DNA from: Chloroflexota bacterium | GTDB taxonomy: Bacteria; Chloroflexota; Anaerolineae; Anaerolineales; Villigracilaceae | Assembly: GCA_016235445.1 (NCBI GenBank) | Contig: JACRLB010000015.1 | Span: forward strand, 62,001 to 126,000 | DNA length: 64,000 bases | Direction: 5' to 3' | Notes under the pieces: model-generated | The model's input: the letters and a program-made list of their open reading frames with translations, nothing else | Database searches by the model: none | Told to the model about the DNA's origin: nothing | Shown here: piece after piece, positions 49,107 to 57,440 of the stretch | How the letters are laid out: each line of letters opens with the position of its first letter | How positions within the stretch are numbered: the stretch's first letter is position 1 | Made by a program: the position numbers and the translations under genes

Positions 49107-49178
49107 GGCAGGGATTGTACCTTAGGGGTTTATCCTGCCTGACTTCTGCGAAGTGTTGATATGATATGAAAATGAATA

Positions 49179-49290
49179 GGGTGTGTTTCAAATGAGTTGA
49201 AGATATGGAACGTCCCGAAGGTTTTCTCGAAGACTTTGGCCGTTTTCTAAACCTTCGGGACGGTTGTTTCAACTGAAATGAAACACACCC
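49179..49290. repeat. 112-bp palindromic element
   Basis: Ends GGGTGTGTTTCA (49179-49190) and TGAAACACACCC (49279-49290) are perfectly inverted. The arms continue as AGTTGAA/TTTCAACT and CGTCCCGAAGGTTT/AAACCTTCGGGACG around a roughly 25-base centre. No coding capacity. It could fold almost end to end. Confidence 0.8.
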
Positions 49291-49309
49291 AAATAAATAT
49301 GCCCCTTCT

Positions 49310-49354
49310 GTAGGCCACGCTTGCAGTGACTATCACGTTGCAAACGTGACCTAC
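49310..49354. repeat. GTAG...CTAC small palindrome
   Basis: GTAGGCCACG (49310-49319) pairs with CGTGACCTAC (one mismatch), and CACGTT-GCA-AACGTG lies inside. Similar build to the elements at 10633, 13377 and 28756. Confidence 0.55.
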
Positions 49355-49431
49355 GTTTTTATCCCTTCGAAATGCTCAGTCCCGCACACCCGTCACTTGC
49401 GTTGGGCCGCCGATGATGATGAGGCGGTTTG

Positions 49432-50337
49432 CTATAGGGACGGCAGTAAGTATTCGTACGCGCTCAATGCGGCTTTTGCGCCTTCGCCGACTGCAATGAG
49501 CACCTGTTCTGCGTAGCTGTTCGTGACATCGCCCGCCGCAAACAGGCCGGGGATATTGGTCTTGCATCCGCTGTCTATGACGATGCGCCCCTGTTGATCC
49601 AATTCAACCAGGGCTTTGACCATGTCTGTGTTTGGGGTAAGCGCTTTTTCCACGAACATGCCATCGGCGAAATATTCATTGAGTTTGCCCGATTTATCTT
49701 TTAAGATCAGTGTGCGGGCGTATTCATCGCCCTGCACTTCCATGATCTCGCAGTCTTTCATGATCTTGACGTTCCCGGCCAGTTGCAGTTTTTTTCCGAG
49801 CGCCGACCCGAGCATTTTGTCGTTGGCGCAGACCATGGTCACTTCTCTGGCGATGGTGGAAAGCTCGCCCGCCGAGCGCAATGCCAGTTCCTCATCGCCG
49901 ATCACAATCACCGATTTATCAATGAACAACGGCGCATACGAAAGGGCGGAATAGCACAGGCCTTTCATTGTGAATTCTTTTTCGCCCGGCACATTCATGC
50001 GTTGTTGACGGGTTCCCGTGCAAAGGATCACCGCCCTGGATTCCAGCGTGGCGCCGTTTTTGGTTGTGACGATGAAGTGTTCCCCTTTCTTTTCAACTTT
50101 TTCAACAGGCTCGATATGGCGGGCAAAATCGAGGTATTCCAGTTCGTTGCGGAATTTGTTGACCACCTCCAGCCCTTTGATTACCTGATAATCCTCGACC
50201 CAGGGCAGGGCGAGACGGTAATTGGTTTTTCCGCCAAGGTCTTTTGATACGAGCAGAACGTTCAAGCGTTTGCGGATGGCGTAGATTGCGGCGGTCAGGC
50301 CTGCGGGGCCGCCGCCGATGATGATCAAGTCATACAT
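49432..50337 (-). CDS. Thioredoxin-reductase-like flavoprotein lacking the CxxC pair
   Basis: A 301-residue FAD-dependent oxidoreductase. The N-terminal FAD fingerprint LIIIGGGPAGLTAAIYA and the C-terminal IPGLFAAGDVTN are intact. Where thioredoxin reductase has S-Y-C-A-T-C-D, this protein reads C-Y-S-A-L-S-Y, so both redox cysteines are serine (Ser130, Ser133). The second Rossmann motif is also changed (VIVIGDEELALRSAGEL in place of GGGDSAxEEA), which questions NADPH binding. It may be a ferredoxin-NADP-reductase-like enzyme or a non-catalytic flavoprotein. It is preceded by a strong AAAGGAGAAA ribosome site. Confidence 0.83.
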   Translation of the reverse strand: MYDLIIIGGGPAGLTAAIYAIRKRLNVLLVSKDLGGKTNYRLALPWVEDYQVIKGLEVVNKFRNELEYLDFARHIEPVEKVEKKGEHFIVTTKNGATLESRAVILCTGTRQQRMNVPGEKEFTMKGLCYSALSYAPLFIDKSVIVIGDEELALRSAGELSTIAREVTMVCANDKMLGSALGKKLQLAGNVKIMKDCEIMEVQGDEYARTLILKDKSGKLNEYFADGMFVEKALTPNTDMVKALVELDQQGRIVIDSGCKTNIPGLFAAGDVTNSYAEQVLIAVGEGAKAALSAYEYLLPSL

Positions 50338-50448
50338 GATTTTTCTCCTTTCACTTAATCTGGAGTCAGGCAGCTTCCTGCCTGAAATGCCGATCAGCGC
50401 CCACAGGGCAAGTGAGCTGATCGACTCCAGAATCGCGAAGACACTGAA

Positions 50449-51876
50449 TTAATAAGCGGCATTGACGGTGTCCATATCCACTTCGGGATGACTGCCGTCA
50501 TCCTCTGGCGGTTCGGGGATGAAGCCTTCTTCCATCAGGCGTTTGGTCATAGTCCGCGAGCGTTTGATGATTTGAGATGCTCGTTGGAATTCTTCATCAT
50601 AGGTGGTCTCGATGCGCGCCAGTCCCTGCTCGATGGCTTTCATGGCAACAGACGCGGCCTCTTTCGGGAAGACTTCCCAGTCATCCATGTTGGGGAGGAT
50701 GAAGTCTGGGGCGAGGCGGTCGCCAACGTGATTGGCCATGGCCTGCGCCGCGGCGAAACACATTTCGTCGGTGATCGTGCGGGCGCGGACATCCAGCGTG
50801 CCGCGGAAGATGCCGGGGAACCCCAACGAGTTGTTGACCTGATTCGGGAAGTCGGAGCGGCCTGTTGCGACGATGGCTGCGCCCGCTTCTTTCGCATCCC
50901 AGGGCCAGATCTCCGGAACGGGGTTGGCGCACGCGAACACGATTGGGTCTTTTGCCATAGCCTTGATCCACTCCGGGAGGAGCACACCAGGCCCGGGCTT
51001 GGAAAGAGCGATGACTATACTGGGCGCGGCCATGAATTGCGGTTTTCCTTTTTAACGCAAAGTCACAAAGTCGCAAAGATTCAAGGGCTTTTCCTTCGCG
51101 CCTTTGCGACTTGGCGTTAAGAATTTCATTCGACAAAAGCGCAATTTGTTCCCGTTTTCGAGGTCTTTGCGGTGCTTGCCCAAAATGCCCTTGCTATCCA
51201 CCATGTAACATTTGGCGGGGTCTGCGCCCCAGCCGAAGATCAGGCGCGAGCAGGCCACGTTGGATGCGCCACTGCCGACAAAGGCAATGCTGACATCCTC
51301 CATTTTTTTGCCGACGACTTTCAAGGCGTTGATGAGTCCCGCGAGCGTGACGGTGGCCGTGCCTTGCTGGTCGTCATGCCAGATGGGAATCTCCGCTTTT
51401 TCGCGCAGGGTATCGAGAATGTAAAAACACTTGGGCTGTGAAATATCTTCGAGGTTGACCCCGCCAAGACCGGGCTGGAGCATGAGCACGGTGTTGATGA
51501 TGGCGTCGGGGTCTTTGGTGTCGAGCATCAGGGGCACGCCATCCACGCCGCCCAAATATTTGTAGAGCAGGGCTTTGCCTTCCATCACGGGCAGGCCGGC
51601 TTTCGGGCCGATGTCGCCCAGCCCCAGCACGCGAGTCCCATCGCTGATCACTGCCACGGTGTTCCATTTGTTGGTGTATTCGTAGGCAAGTTCAGGGTCG
51701 GCTTGAATGGCTTTGCAGGGCGCGGCCACGCCGGGGGTATACCAGATGGCGAAGTCATCGAAACTGTGAACGGTGCATTTAAGTGTGGTTTCGATCTTCC
51801 CCCGATAGAACGGATGCAGTCTCATTGCATCTGCCGAAGGCTTTTTTGCTTTTGCAAGCAGCTCTTCAGTATTCAT
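50449..51876 (-). pseudogene. Malic enzyme gene interrupted by a repeat
   Basis: An NAD(P)-dependent malic enzyme reading frame in two pieces. The N-terminal piece (51876-51052) has [78 protein letters not shown] and the Rossmann start IAFVGSGASN. The C-terminal piece (51033-50449) has IALSKPGPGVLLPEWIKAMA, VFACANPVPEIWPW and ATGRSDFPNQVNNSLGFPGI. Between them lies the repeat 51052-51120, whose end supplies an in-frame TAA. The two halves are in the same frame, and AAGGAG before ATG 51876 is intact. It may be dead, read through, or a two-chain enzyme using ATG 51033; the lost segment belongs to the NAD-binding domain. Confidence 0.85.
51052..51120. repeat. TTAACGC hairpin element inside the malic enzyme gene
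   Basis: TTAACGC (51052-51058) and GCGTTAA (51114-51120) are inverted ends. Inner arms AGTCGCAAAG and CTTTGCGACTT reinforce the hairpin. The element reads as scattered repeat DNA, related to 32677-32724. On the minus strand its far end contributes the TAA that stops the enzyme. Confidence 0.8.
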
Positions 51877-51918
51877 ATCTTTCTCCTTCTTTTGTTGTTT
51901 CTCGGGCTTACTCATGAC

Positions 51919-51988
51919 GCTCCCTCACCCTAGCCCTCTCCCGAAGGGAGAGGGGACTCCCTTCCCCTTCGGGGGAAGGGTGGGGATG
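51919..51988. repeat. CCCTCACCC palindrome at the end of the HdrC-like gene
   Basis: CCCTCACCCTAGCCCTCTCC (from 51922), with GGGAGAGGGG and CCCTTCGGGGGAAGGG wording, is another copy of the family at 47.6, 54.4 and 62.5 kb. On the minus strand it encodes the last 20 or so residues (SPSSPPFPRRGRESPLPSGE) of the upstream gene, whose native stop must have been lost or displaced. Confidence 0.7.
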
Positions 51989-52274
51989 AGGGCGAGTCGT
52001 CCCCTGCTTTTCGAATTGATTCTTCACGAAGCGCGATCAGTACCGCGTGGATGTCGAGTCCGCGCTTGCAGACGCCGCGAGAAGCCTCTAAAACAGAATC
52101 AGACCAGAGGGTGCGGCATTGAAGCGCTTCTTCATCGTTCAACAGAATCAATTGAACCAGGCTCGACAATGGAATATCCATTTCATCGCGGGCCTCGATG
52201 TCACAGTCATTGCAGGCATGGCAAAGGTGGACGTCCTGCCCGCTGTTTTTTTTGACGACACTGCGCAGTGACAT
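51930..52274 (-). CDS. Degenerate HdrC-like iron-sulfur protein
   Basis: A 114-residue protein that aligns along its length with heterodisulfide reductase subunit C: a first cluster region LCHACNDCDIEA, a helical middle SSLVQLILLNDEEALQCRTL, and the closing GLDIHAVLIALREESIRKAG. Only three cysteines of the first CxxCxxCxxxCP motif remain. In the second region only one (RGVCKRGLDI) is left, so at most one cluster seems possible. The C-terminal 20 residues come from a repeat. It begins 2 bases after the GNAT stop and lies in the acetyl-CoA synthase gene run. An electron-transfer role is doubtful; it could be a structural adaptor. Confidence 0.65.
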   Translation of the reverse strand: MSLRSVVKKNSGQDVHLCHACNDCDIEARDEMDIPLSSLVQLILLNDEEALQCRTLWSDSVLEASRGVCKRGLDIHAVLIALREESIRKAGDDSPSSPPFPRRGRESPLPSGEG

Positions 52275-52276
52275 AC

Positions 52277-52843
52277 TTAAAATTCATCCGTCCTGGAACG
52301 CAAAGGCATCGTCATTAAAACGATGTCGCAAAAGTCGCCGTCTGGGAACATAAAATAGTCATCCAATATGCACATGGATTTGAAGCCCAGCAGTTCGAAG
52401 GCTTTGACGAATTTTGTAAAGTCGGCGATGACCTCAGCCGTCAGGATGCCCAAGCCCTGCCTGCGCGCAAGGTCGATCATGGCGCGAATCATTTTCATGC
52501 CCAGGCCGCGTTTGCGAAAATCCTTTGCGAGGAAGAGCCGCACTTCGCCGACATGCCGCTTGGGTCCTTCGCAGAAGTGGAGCGAAGCGCTGCCCACAAC
52601 ATGATCCTTCACGATGGCAAGAATGGGCATCACCTTGCTGTAGTCCAGGTTTTTACACCAATCATGAATGAGGCTGGGGTCTTTGACATGGTGACGGAAA
52701 AAACGCATATCGTCATCGCTGACAGCGGAATAAAATTCGACGAGAAGTTTTTCGTCCTCCGAATTCATGGGCCGCAGTAAAACATACGTCCCGTCTTTGA
52801 GCGTGACCATTTCACGAAAGTTCTTGATTTGTTCAGGAAGCAT
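52277..52843 (-). CDS. GNAT-family N-acetyltransferase
   Basis: A 188-residue acetyltransferase: the N-terminal LKDGTYVLLRPMNSEDEKLL is typical of the AcuA/YjaB-like or Pat-type acetyltransferases. The acetyl-CoA site is RLFLAKDFRKRGLGMKMIRA and the C-terminal FVKAFELLGFKSMCI closes the fold. In this operon position it might acetylate an acetyl-CoA-pathway enzyme (in the manner of AcuA or Pat), which is a guess from context. It follows metVF by 39 bases. Confidence 0.85.
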   Translation of the reverse strand: MLPEQIKNFREMVTLKDGTYVLLRPMNSEDEKLLVEFYSAVSDDDMRFFRHHVKDPSLIHDWCKNLDYSKVMPILAIVKDHVVGSASLHFCEGPKRHVGEVRLFLAKDFRKRGLGMKMIRAMIDLARRQGLGILTAEVIADFTKFVKAFELLGFKSMCILDDYFMFPDGDFCDIVLMTMPLRSRTDEF

Positions 52844-52882
52844 GTTCCCTCCGCTGGAAAGTTACGTGTGTGCTTGTTTAAT

Positions 52883-54376
52883 TTATGCGATGACTTTCTC
52901 CGCATCGCTCTCAGGGACGGTTGACTCTGTCCTCGCAAGATTCGCCTCGCTGACAATGCGCGGCACAATATCCTCCCAGCCCACCGCCATGATATGCAAG
53001 CCGTGAACGCCCTGACCTTCGAACTTCTTGATCTTCTCGATGAGTTCGAGCGCAATCGTCACGCCTTCCTGCTGGGCATTGCCCGCCTTTTCGGCGCGTT
53101 CCATTCTGACGAGCAGGTTGAACGGGATGGACACGCCCGGCACCTCGTCATTCATGTACTTCGCCATCTTGAAGGTCTTGAGCGGCGTAATGCCGATCAA
53201 AATAAAAACCTTGTCGAGGATGTTTCGTTTGGCAAGTTCGTTGAGCCAGATTTCCATGTGCGCCACGTCATAGACCAAATTGGTCTGGAAGAACTGCGCG
53301 CCTGCGTTGATCTTCTTATGCTCGCGCAACGCCTGGAACTTCGGCTCAGATGCAAACGGTGAAGCCGCCGCGCCAAGGAAGAATTGAGGCGGGGTTTTGA
53401 TCTCGCGCCCGTCCATGTATTTGCCCTCGTCTCGCATTCGGCGCAGAATCCACAGCATTTGAATGGAGTCGATGTCAATCACATCCATGCGCCCGCGCGG
53501 AGAGGGAGCCATCTTCATCGAATCGCCGGAGATGCAAAGAATGTTGCGGATGCCGAGGTCAGATGCGCCCATCACTTCGGATTGCAACCCAACCCGCGTG
53601 CGGTCACGCGCCGCAATTTGCATGACGGGTTCCGCGCCGCGTTCGAGCGCCATCTTCGAGCAAGCCCAGGATGCCGTGCGTGGTGTGGCGGATGGATTAT
53701 CCGTGAAGTTGATCGCCGCCACATATGGCTTGATGTTCTCGATGTGCTGGCACATCTTGTCGGTCTTGCATGAGACAGGCGGCGCGACCTCGGCAGTGAT
53801 GACGAATTCGCCTGCCTTGAGTCTGCGTTCCAATTCAGAGACGGGCTTCTCATATTTCGGCGCGTGATATTGATTATCTCCCTGCCACCAATCAGGCTCG
53901 CGGATGGGTTCAAAGATCGCGTCCCAGGTCTGGTAGCGGACTTCGGCAGGCTTGAACATCAATCCGCTGACAACTTTGCCCGTGCCGATTTCCTTGACCC
54001 GATTCAATACCCCGCTCCATTGTTCCGTGCCGACCTTGTCCCAATCCAGCGGCGGCAGGACTTCGAGCAGGTGCTCCTCGCGCCCCAGCTTGAACGAACG
54101 CTCGTAGATTTTGTACCAGATGCAGGGACGGGTTTCATCCACGTAGCAATGTTCCTTCGTGGAGCCGCCGCACGGTCCATTGCGCTCCCCTTTGGGACAT
54201 TCCATCGGGCAGATGAAGGCTGTCTCTTGAAGCAGGCAGTTGCCGCACATGCGGCATCCAAACAGCGGGCCTTTGATTGCTTTCTCGAATGCCGCCAGTG
54301 CGCGGCGATTAAACGGTTCACGCTTGAAGGGCAGGTACGGCGGTTGCCAACGACGGCCAGGGGTAAATCCGGGCAT
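52883..54376 (-). CDS. metF: Fused MetV-MetF methylenetetrahydrofolate reductase
   Basis: A 497-residue fusion. Residues about 30-125 are the cysteine-rich MetV-like domain (FGCRMCGNCLLQETAFICPM, ECPKGERNGPCGGS), probably binding iron-sulfur and/or zinc. Residues about 185-480 are a MetF TIM barrel (FVITAEVAPPVSCKTDK, NFTDNPSATPRTASWACSKM, NILCISGDSMKMAP, FFLGAAASPFASEP, GAQFFQTNLVYD, VFILIGITPLKTFKMAKYM). It reduces methylene-THF to methyl-THF, the last step of the methyl branch. In acetogens metV and metF are separate genes. It follows acsE by 62 bases. Confidence 0.9.
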   Translation of the reverse strand: MPGFTPGRRWQPPYLPFKREPFNRRALAAFEKAIKGPLFGCRMCGNCLLQETAFICPMECPKGERNGPCGGSTKEHCYVDETRPCIWYKIYERSFKLGREEHLLEVLPPLDWDKVGTEQWSGVLNRVKEIGTGKVVSGLMFKPAEVRYQTWDAIFEPIREPDWWQGDNQYHAPKYEKPVSELERRLKAGEFVITAEVAPPVSCKTDKMCQHIENIKPYVAAINFTDNPSATPRTASWACSKMALERGAEPVMQIAARDRTRVGLQSEVMGASDLGIRNILCISGDSMKMAPSPRGRMDVIDIDSIQMLWILRRMRDEGKYMDGREIKTPPQFFLGAAASPFASEPKFQALREHKKINAGAQFFQTNLVYDVAHMEIWLNELAKRNILDKVFILIGITPLKTFKMAKYMNDEVPGVSIPFNLLVRMERAEKAGNAQQEGVTIALELIEKIKKFEGQGVHGLHIMAVGWEDIVPRIVSEANLARTESTVPESDAEKVIA

Positions 54377-54390
54377 GGTGTGCCTCCTTT

Positions 54391-54440
54391 TCCCTCACCC
54401 TAGCCCTTCCCCTTCGGGGGAAGGGTTGGGGATGAGGGCT
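54391..54440. repeat. CCCTCACCC palindrome between metVF and acsE
   Basis: CCCTCACCCTAGCCCTTCCC ... GGGAAGGG ... GGGGATGAGGG, ending next to the acsE stop codon. A further copy of the family. Confidence 0.7.
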
Positions 54441-55362
54441 AATTCATCAAATACGAATCCGCATAAATGACCTTGTTCAACAGAATCTGGGTTGTCTTCC
54501 AAATCGCGGCTTGTTCGGAATCAGACAGGTTGAAGTCTTCCATTTGCGGCTCTTCGCCTGCTGTGATTCGGTCTGCAATTTTATTGTAGACCGCGGCCAG
54601 CGGATGGCTGGTATCTTTTGTCTCTATCCAGCGGATGACATCGTTTTGCAATTGATCGAACGGGTTGGCGATCATCATCTGCAAACCAACGCCCATTAAC
54701 ATTGCCAGATACACACGGTTGATGAGCGGACGGTTTTCATTTGGCACCGCATTCGACACGTTTGACAACCCAACCGAAATATTGGGGGCAGGGTCCCAGG
54801 CAAATTGCAATGTGCGAACCGTCTCGATCAGATGCGGGCAGTATTGCTGACATCCCGAACAGGTCAGCACGAGCGGATCAATGATGAGATTCTCCATCGG
54901 CAGCTCAACCTCCATCATGCGCGGGATTAACGCTTCCACAGCGATATTCACGCGCGCATCCGCTTCGACGGGGATACCCTCGGTTTTCATGGTCAATGCG
55001 ATCACCTTTGCGTTGTACTTCTTCGCCAACAGCGGAATCTTCTCCAATCGTTCAGGTTCAGCCGAGGTCGAATTAAGAATCGGTTGCGCCTTCTTGATGG
55101 TTTTCAGCGCCGCTTCCATCCCATCCACATTGGTCGTGTCAATCGAAAGCGGCACATCCACCACCGCCTCCACCGTTTCCACGATCCACGGGAAGACCTC
55201 CGCCCAATCCTTCTTGCGCGGGCCGAGATTGATGTCAATCGCCTTCGCGCCCGCTTCCACTTGCTTGACCGCCAAATCCATGAAGAACTCGCGATCTCTT
55301 GCGGCCAACGCTTCTTTCACCTTCTCCGAAATGATGTGAATATTTTCGCCGATGATGTACAT
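54439..55362 (-). CDS. acsE: Methyl-THF:corrinoid iron-sulfur protein methyltransferase
   Basis: A 307-residue pterin-binding TIM barrel of the MeTr/dihydropteroate synthase-like family. It starts YIIGENIHIISEKVKEAL, with QVEAGAKAIDINLGPRKKDW, VDVPLSIDTTNVDGMEAALK, PILNSTSAEPERLEKIPLLA, LIIDPLVLTCSGCQQYCPHL, VGLSNVSNAVPNENRPLINR and MIANPFD. It passes the methyl group of methyl-THF to the cobalt of AcsCD. It lies between the reactivator and metVF, so methyl supply genes are together. Confidence 0.93.
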   Translation of the reverse strand: MYIIGENIHIISEKVKEALAARDREFFMDLAVKQVEAGAKAIDINLGPRKKDWAEVFPWIVETVEAVVDVPLSIDTTNVDGMEAALKTIKKAQPILNSTSAEPERLEKIPLLAKKYNAKVIALTMKTEGIPVEADARVNIAVEALIPRMMEVELPMENLIIDPLVLTCSGCQQYCPHLIETVRTLQFAWDPAPNISVGLSNVSNAVPNENRPLINRVYLAMLMGVGLQMMIANPFDQLQNDVIRWIETKDTSHPLAAVYNKIADRITAGEEPQMEDFNLSDSEQAAIWKTTQILLNKVIYADSYLMN

Positions 55363-55391
55363 AACGACCTCCGTTTATAGATTGCCTTATC

Positions 55392-55441
55392 TTGCGTAAT
55401 CGGTAATTGGTAATTCGTAATTACCCAATTACTAATTACTC
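55392..55441. repeat. TAATTGG/GGTAATT tandem words, gap acsE-acsV
   Basis: CGTAATCGGTAATTGGTAAT followed by ATTACCCAATTACTAATTAC makes short direct repeats that are also self-complementary. The same words fill the gaps at 57386-57440, 58768-58857 and 62911-62958, so this A/T-rich repeat has settled in four spacers of the acs operon. Confidence 0.75.
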
Positions 55442-57381
55442 CTACTCAACGCCTCCGCCACACTCGGAAACTTGCTCATGTCCGTGTGCGGCAAAAATAA
55501 TGCCGAAGTGAATGCATCGTAAAAACTGTTATCTGCTGAAAGCTCGATGTAAGTCATGCGCTTTGCGATCTCGGTAATTTGTTTGCGCTTGCGCCAGTCG
55601 AGCAGGGCATAATACGCGCCCTTCACCGCCGTGTTGCCAAGAAACTCAAAACGCGGCCAGTCCATGTCGGGCAGTAATCCAATTTGCACAGCCTTCTCCA
55701 CGTTGATATATTTTCCGAACGAACCGCCGATCAACACCTTTGAAACGCTATCCAGAGGGATGCCCACCGTATCAGCCAACACTGTGAAGCCTGCATAAAT
55801 GGCGGCTTTGGCGCGCAGTAAATTATCCACATCGACTCTGGATATGACGATATCCTCGCCTGATTCGGATTCCGCGCCCCAGGCCACCACATACTCCCCG
55901 CCATGCGCCCCATCCCTGACCCTTGGGCTGATCGCCATTAAATTAACATTCCCAGCCTTATCAATGATCCCCGTTATAAAAGCCTCCGAAAGCAGGGATA
56001 TCAAGCCGCTTCCGCAGATGCCCTTCGGCTTGACTCCGCCGATGACTCGATAGGTCGGCTCGAACGTTTCGCTGTTGATCCACACCTCTTCGATTGCGCC
56101 TTGCGTCGCCCGCATCCCATTGACCACGCCCGCGCCTTCAAAGGCTGGCCCCGCCGAGCACGCGCAAGTGACCAGCCAATCGCGGTTGCCCAACACGGTC
56201 TCGCCGTTTGTGCCGACATCCAGAAAGAGCGTCACATCTTCAGCAGTATCAAGCCCGGACGAAAGCACGCCCGCAGTAATATCCGCGCCAACGTACGAAG
56301 CAACTCCAGGCAGACAATCCACGCTGGCTTCGGGATGAGTCTTCAACCCGACTTCGCGCGCCGTCATCAATGGCGGATGACCGACTGCGGTGATGAAAGG
56401 TGAAAGCCGAATATTGGATGCGGGGATGCCGAGCAGTAAATGGATCATTGTGCTGTTGCCCGCAATCGTGGCTTTGACCACTTCCTCAGGTTTGGCGTTG
56501 ACTCGCTTGCAGGCTGTCTTGATCAATTCATTGATCGTATCCAGCACACGCTGACGGAGTTCCTCCCCGCCGCCATTTTTGCTGGCGTACATAATGCGGG
56601 AAATGACATCCTCGCCGCGTGCGATCTGTCCGTTGTATTCTGCAACCTGCGCCCGCACCTGCCCGCTGACAAGGTCCACCAGCCAGACGGAAACAGTGGT
56701 TGTGCCAATGTCAATTGCAGTTCCCCAGAGCGGTGAATATTCATCAATGTGATTGGGTTGCAGTTGGATTAGTCTGCTAGTCTGCTCGTCGGCTCGTCGG
56801 CTAGTTTCAATGGTGGCAGTGACATTCCAATCACCTTCGCGCAATACCTCTCCCATCTCCCGCAACAAACTCACGGAACATGTAACCCCGCCCTGAGCGG
56901 AGCCGAAGGGATGCTCCATCTTATGTTGCTGTCGGAACGCCGTTTGCAGTCGTGACCAGTCATCCGTTTGATCGTCCATACTGGGCGGGGTCAGTTCCAA
57001 ATGAATGCGCCGCACCGTTTGATCTTGCAGGTATTCATACCCTTCAGGGACAGTGACTTCCGCAACGACGCGGTCTGTCGTCAGCCGCCGCTCGATCTTC
57101 TCCTGCGGCGGAATGTAGATCGAAACATTTCCCTCGATGACAGTCTGACAAGCGAGCGCATAGCCCTGTTCCACATCATCGGGGGATAGCCGCAATGTGC
57201 TTCTGCGGCGGACATTCCCCTCCGTCACCTGCACCGCGCAACGCCCGCAACGCCCCTGTCCGCCGCACGGCTGACCGATGTCAATGCCCGCGAGATGCGC
57301 GGCATCGGAGAGCAAAGCCCCTGTGGGAATTTCCACGGAGACTTGCTTATCGTTGTGGGTGAAGGAGATGGTATGTTGCAT
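55432..57381 (-). CDS. acsV: Ferredoxin-ASKHA reductive activator of the corrinoid protein
   Basis: A 649-residue protein. The N-terminal 2Fe-2S ferredoxin domain (PCGGQGRCGRCAVQV, a later Cys in GYALACQT) is followed by a linker and a DUF4445/ASKHA ATPase with TAIDIGTTTVSVWLVDLV, ATIAGNSTMIHLLLGI, LFLDVGTNGETVLG and VLIGGSFGKYINVEKAVQIG. RACo-type proteins use ATP to re-reduce cobalt(II) in AcsCD. ATG 57381 starts the ferredoxin domain, while an upstream in-frame stretch reads through repeat DNA. Residues about 159-167 (HPFGSAQGG) are a repeat-derived insertion. Confidence 0.9.
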   Translation of the reverse strand: MQHTISFTHNDKQVSVEIPTGALLSDAAHLAGIDIGQPCGGQGRCGRCAVQVTEGNVRRRSTLRLSPDDVEQGYALACQTVIEGNVSIYIPPQEKIERRLTTDRVVAEVTVPEGYEYLQDQTVRRIHLELTPPSMDDQTDDWSRLQTAFRQQHKMEHPFGSAQGGVTCSVSLLREMGEVLREGDWNVTATIETSRRADEQTSRLIQLQPNHIDEYSPLWGTAIDIGTTTVSVWLVDLVSGQVRAQVAEYNGQIARGEDVISRIMYASKNGGGEELRQRVLDTINELIKTACKRVNAKPEEVVKATIAGNSTMIHLLLGIPASNIRLSPFITAVGHPPLMTAREVGLKTHPEASVDCLPGVASYVGADITAGVLSSGLDTAEDVTLFLDVGTNGETVLGNRDWLVTCACSAGPAFEGAGVVNGMRATQGAIEEVWINSETFEPTYRVIGGVKPKGICGSGLISLLSEAFITGIIDKAGNVNLMAISPRVRDGAHGGEYVVAWGAESESGEDIVISRVDVDNLLRAKAAIYAGFTVLADTVGIPLDSVSKVLIGGSFGKYINVEKAVQIGLLPDMDWPRFEFLGNTAVKGAYYALLDWRKRKQITEIAKRMTYIELSADNSFYDAFTSALFLPHTDMSKFPSVAEALSRSN

Positions 57382-57385
57382 GGGA

Positions 57386-57440
57386 TAAGTAATTGGTAAT
57401 TGGTAATTAGTAATTACCAATTACCAATCGCCAATTACTA
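57386..57440. repeat. TAATTGG tandem words, gap acsV-acsC
   Basis: Words of TAATTGG and ATTACCAAT in both orientations fill the 56-base gap and reach the acsC stop. They form a hairpin but have no terminator tail. Confidence 0.7.

Larger units (their letters stand above)
49107..49431. other. Gap with two palindromic elements
   Basis: The 325-base gap holds the 112-bp hairpin element at 49179-49290 and the GTAG...CTAC element at 49310-49354, described separately. The remainder shows no gene. Confidence 0.6.

Noticed and set aside
48406-49272. 288-codon minus-strand frame overlapping the MFS transporter
   Set aside because: Shadow of the transporter in another frame; composition rich in Arg, His and Pro with no domain, and it runs into the repeat upstream.
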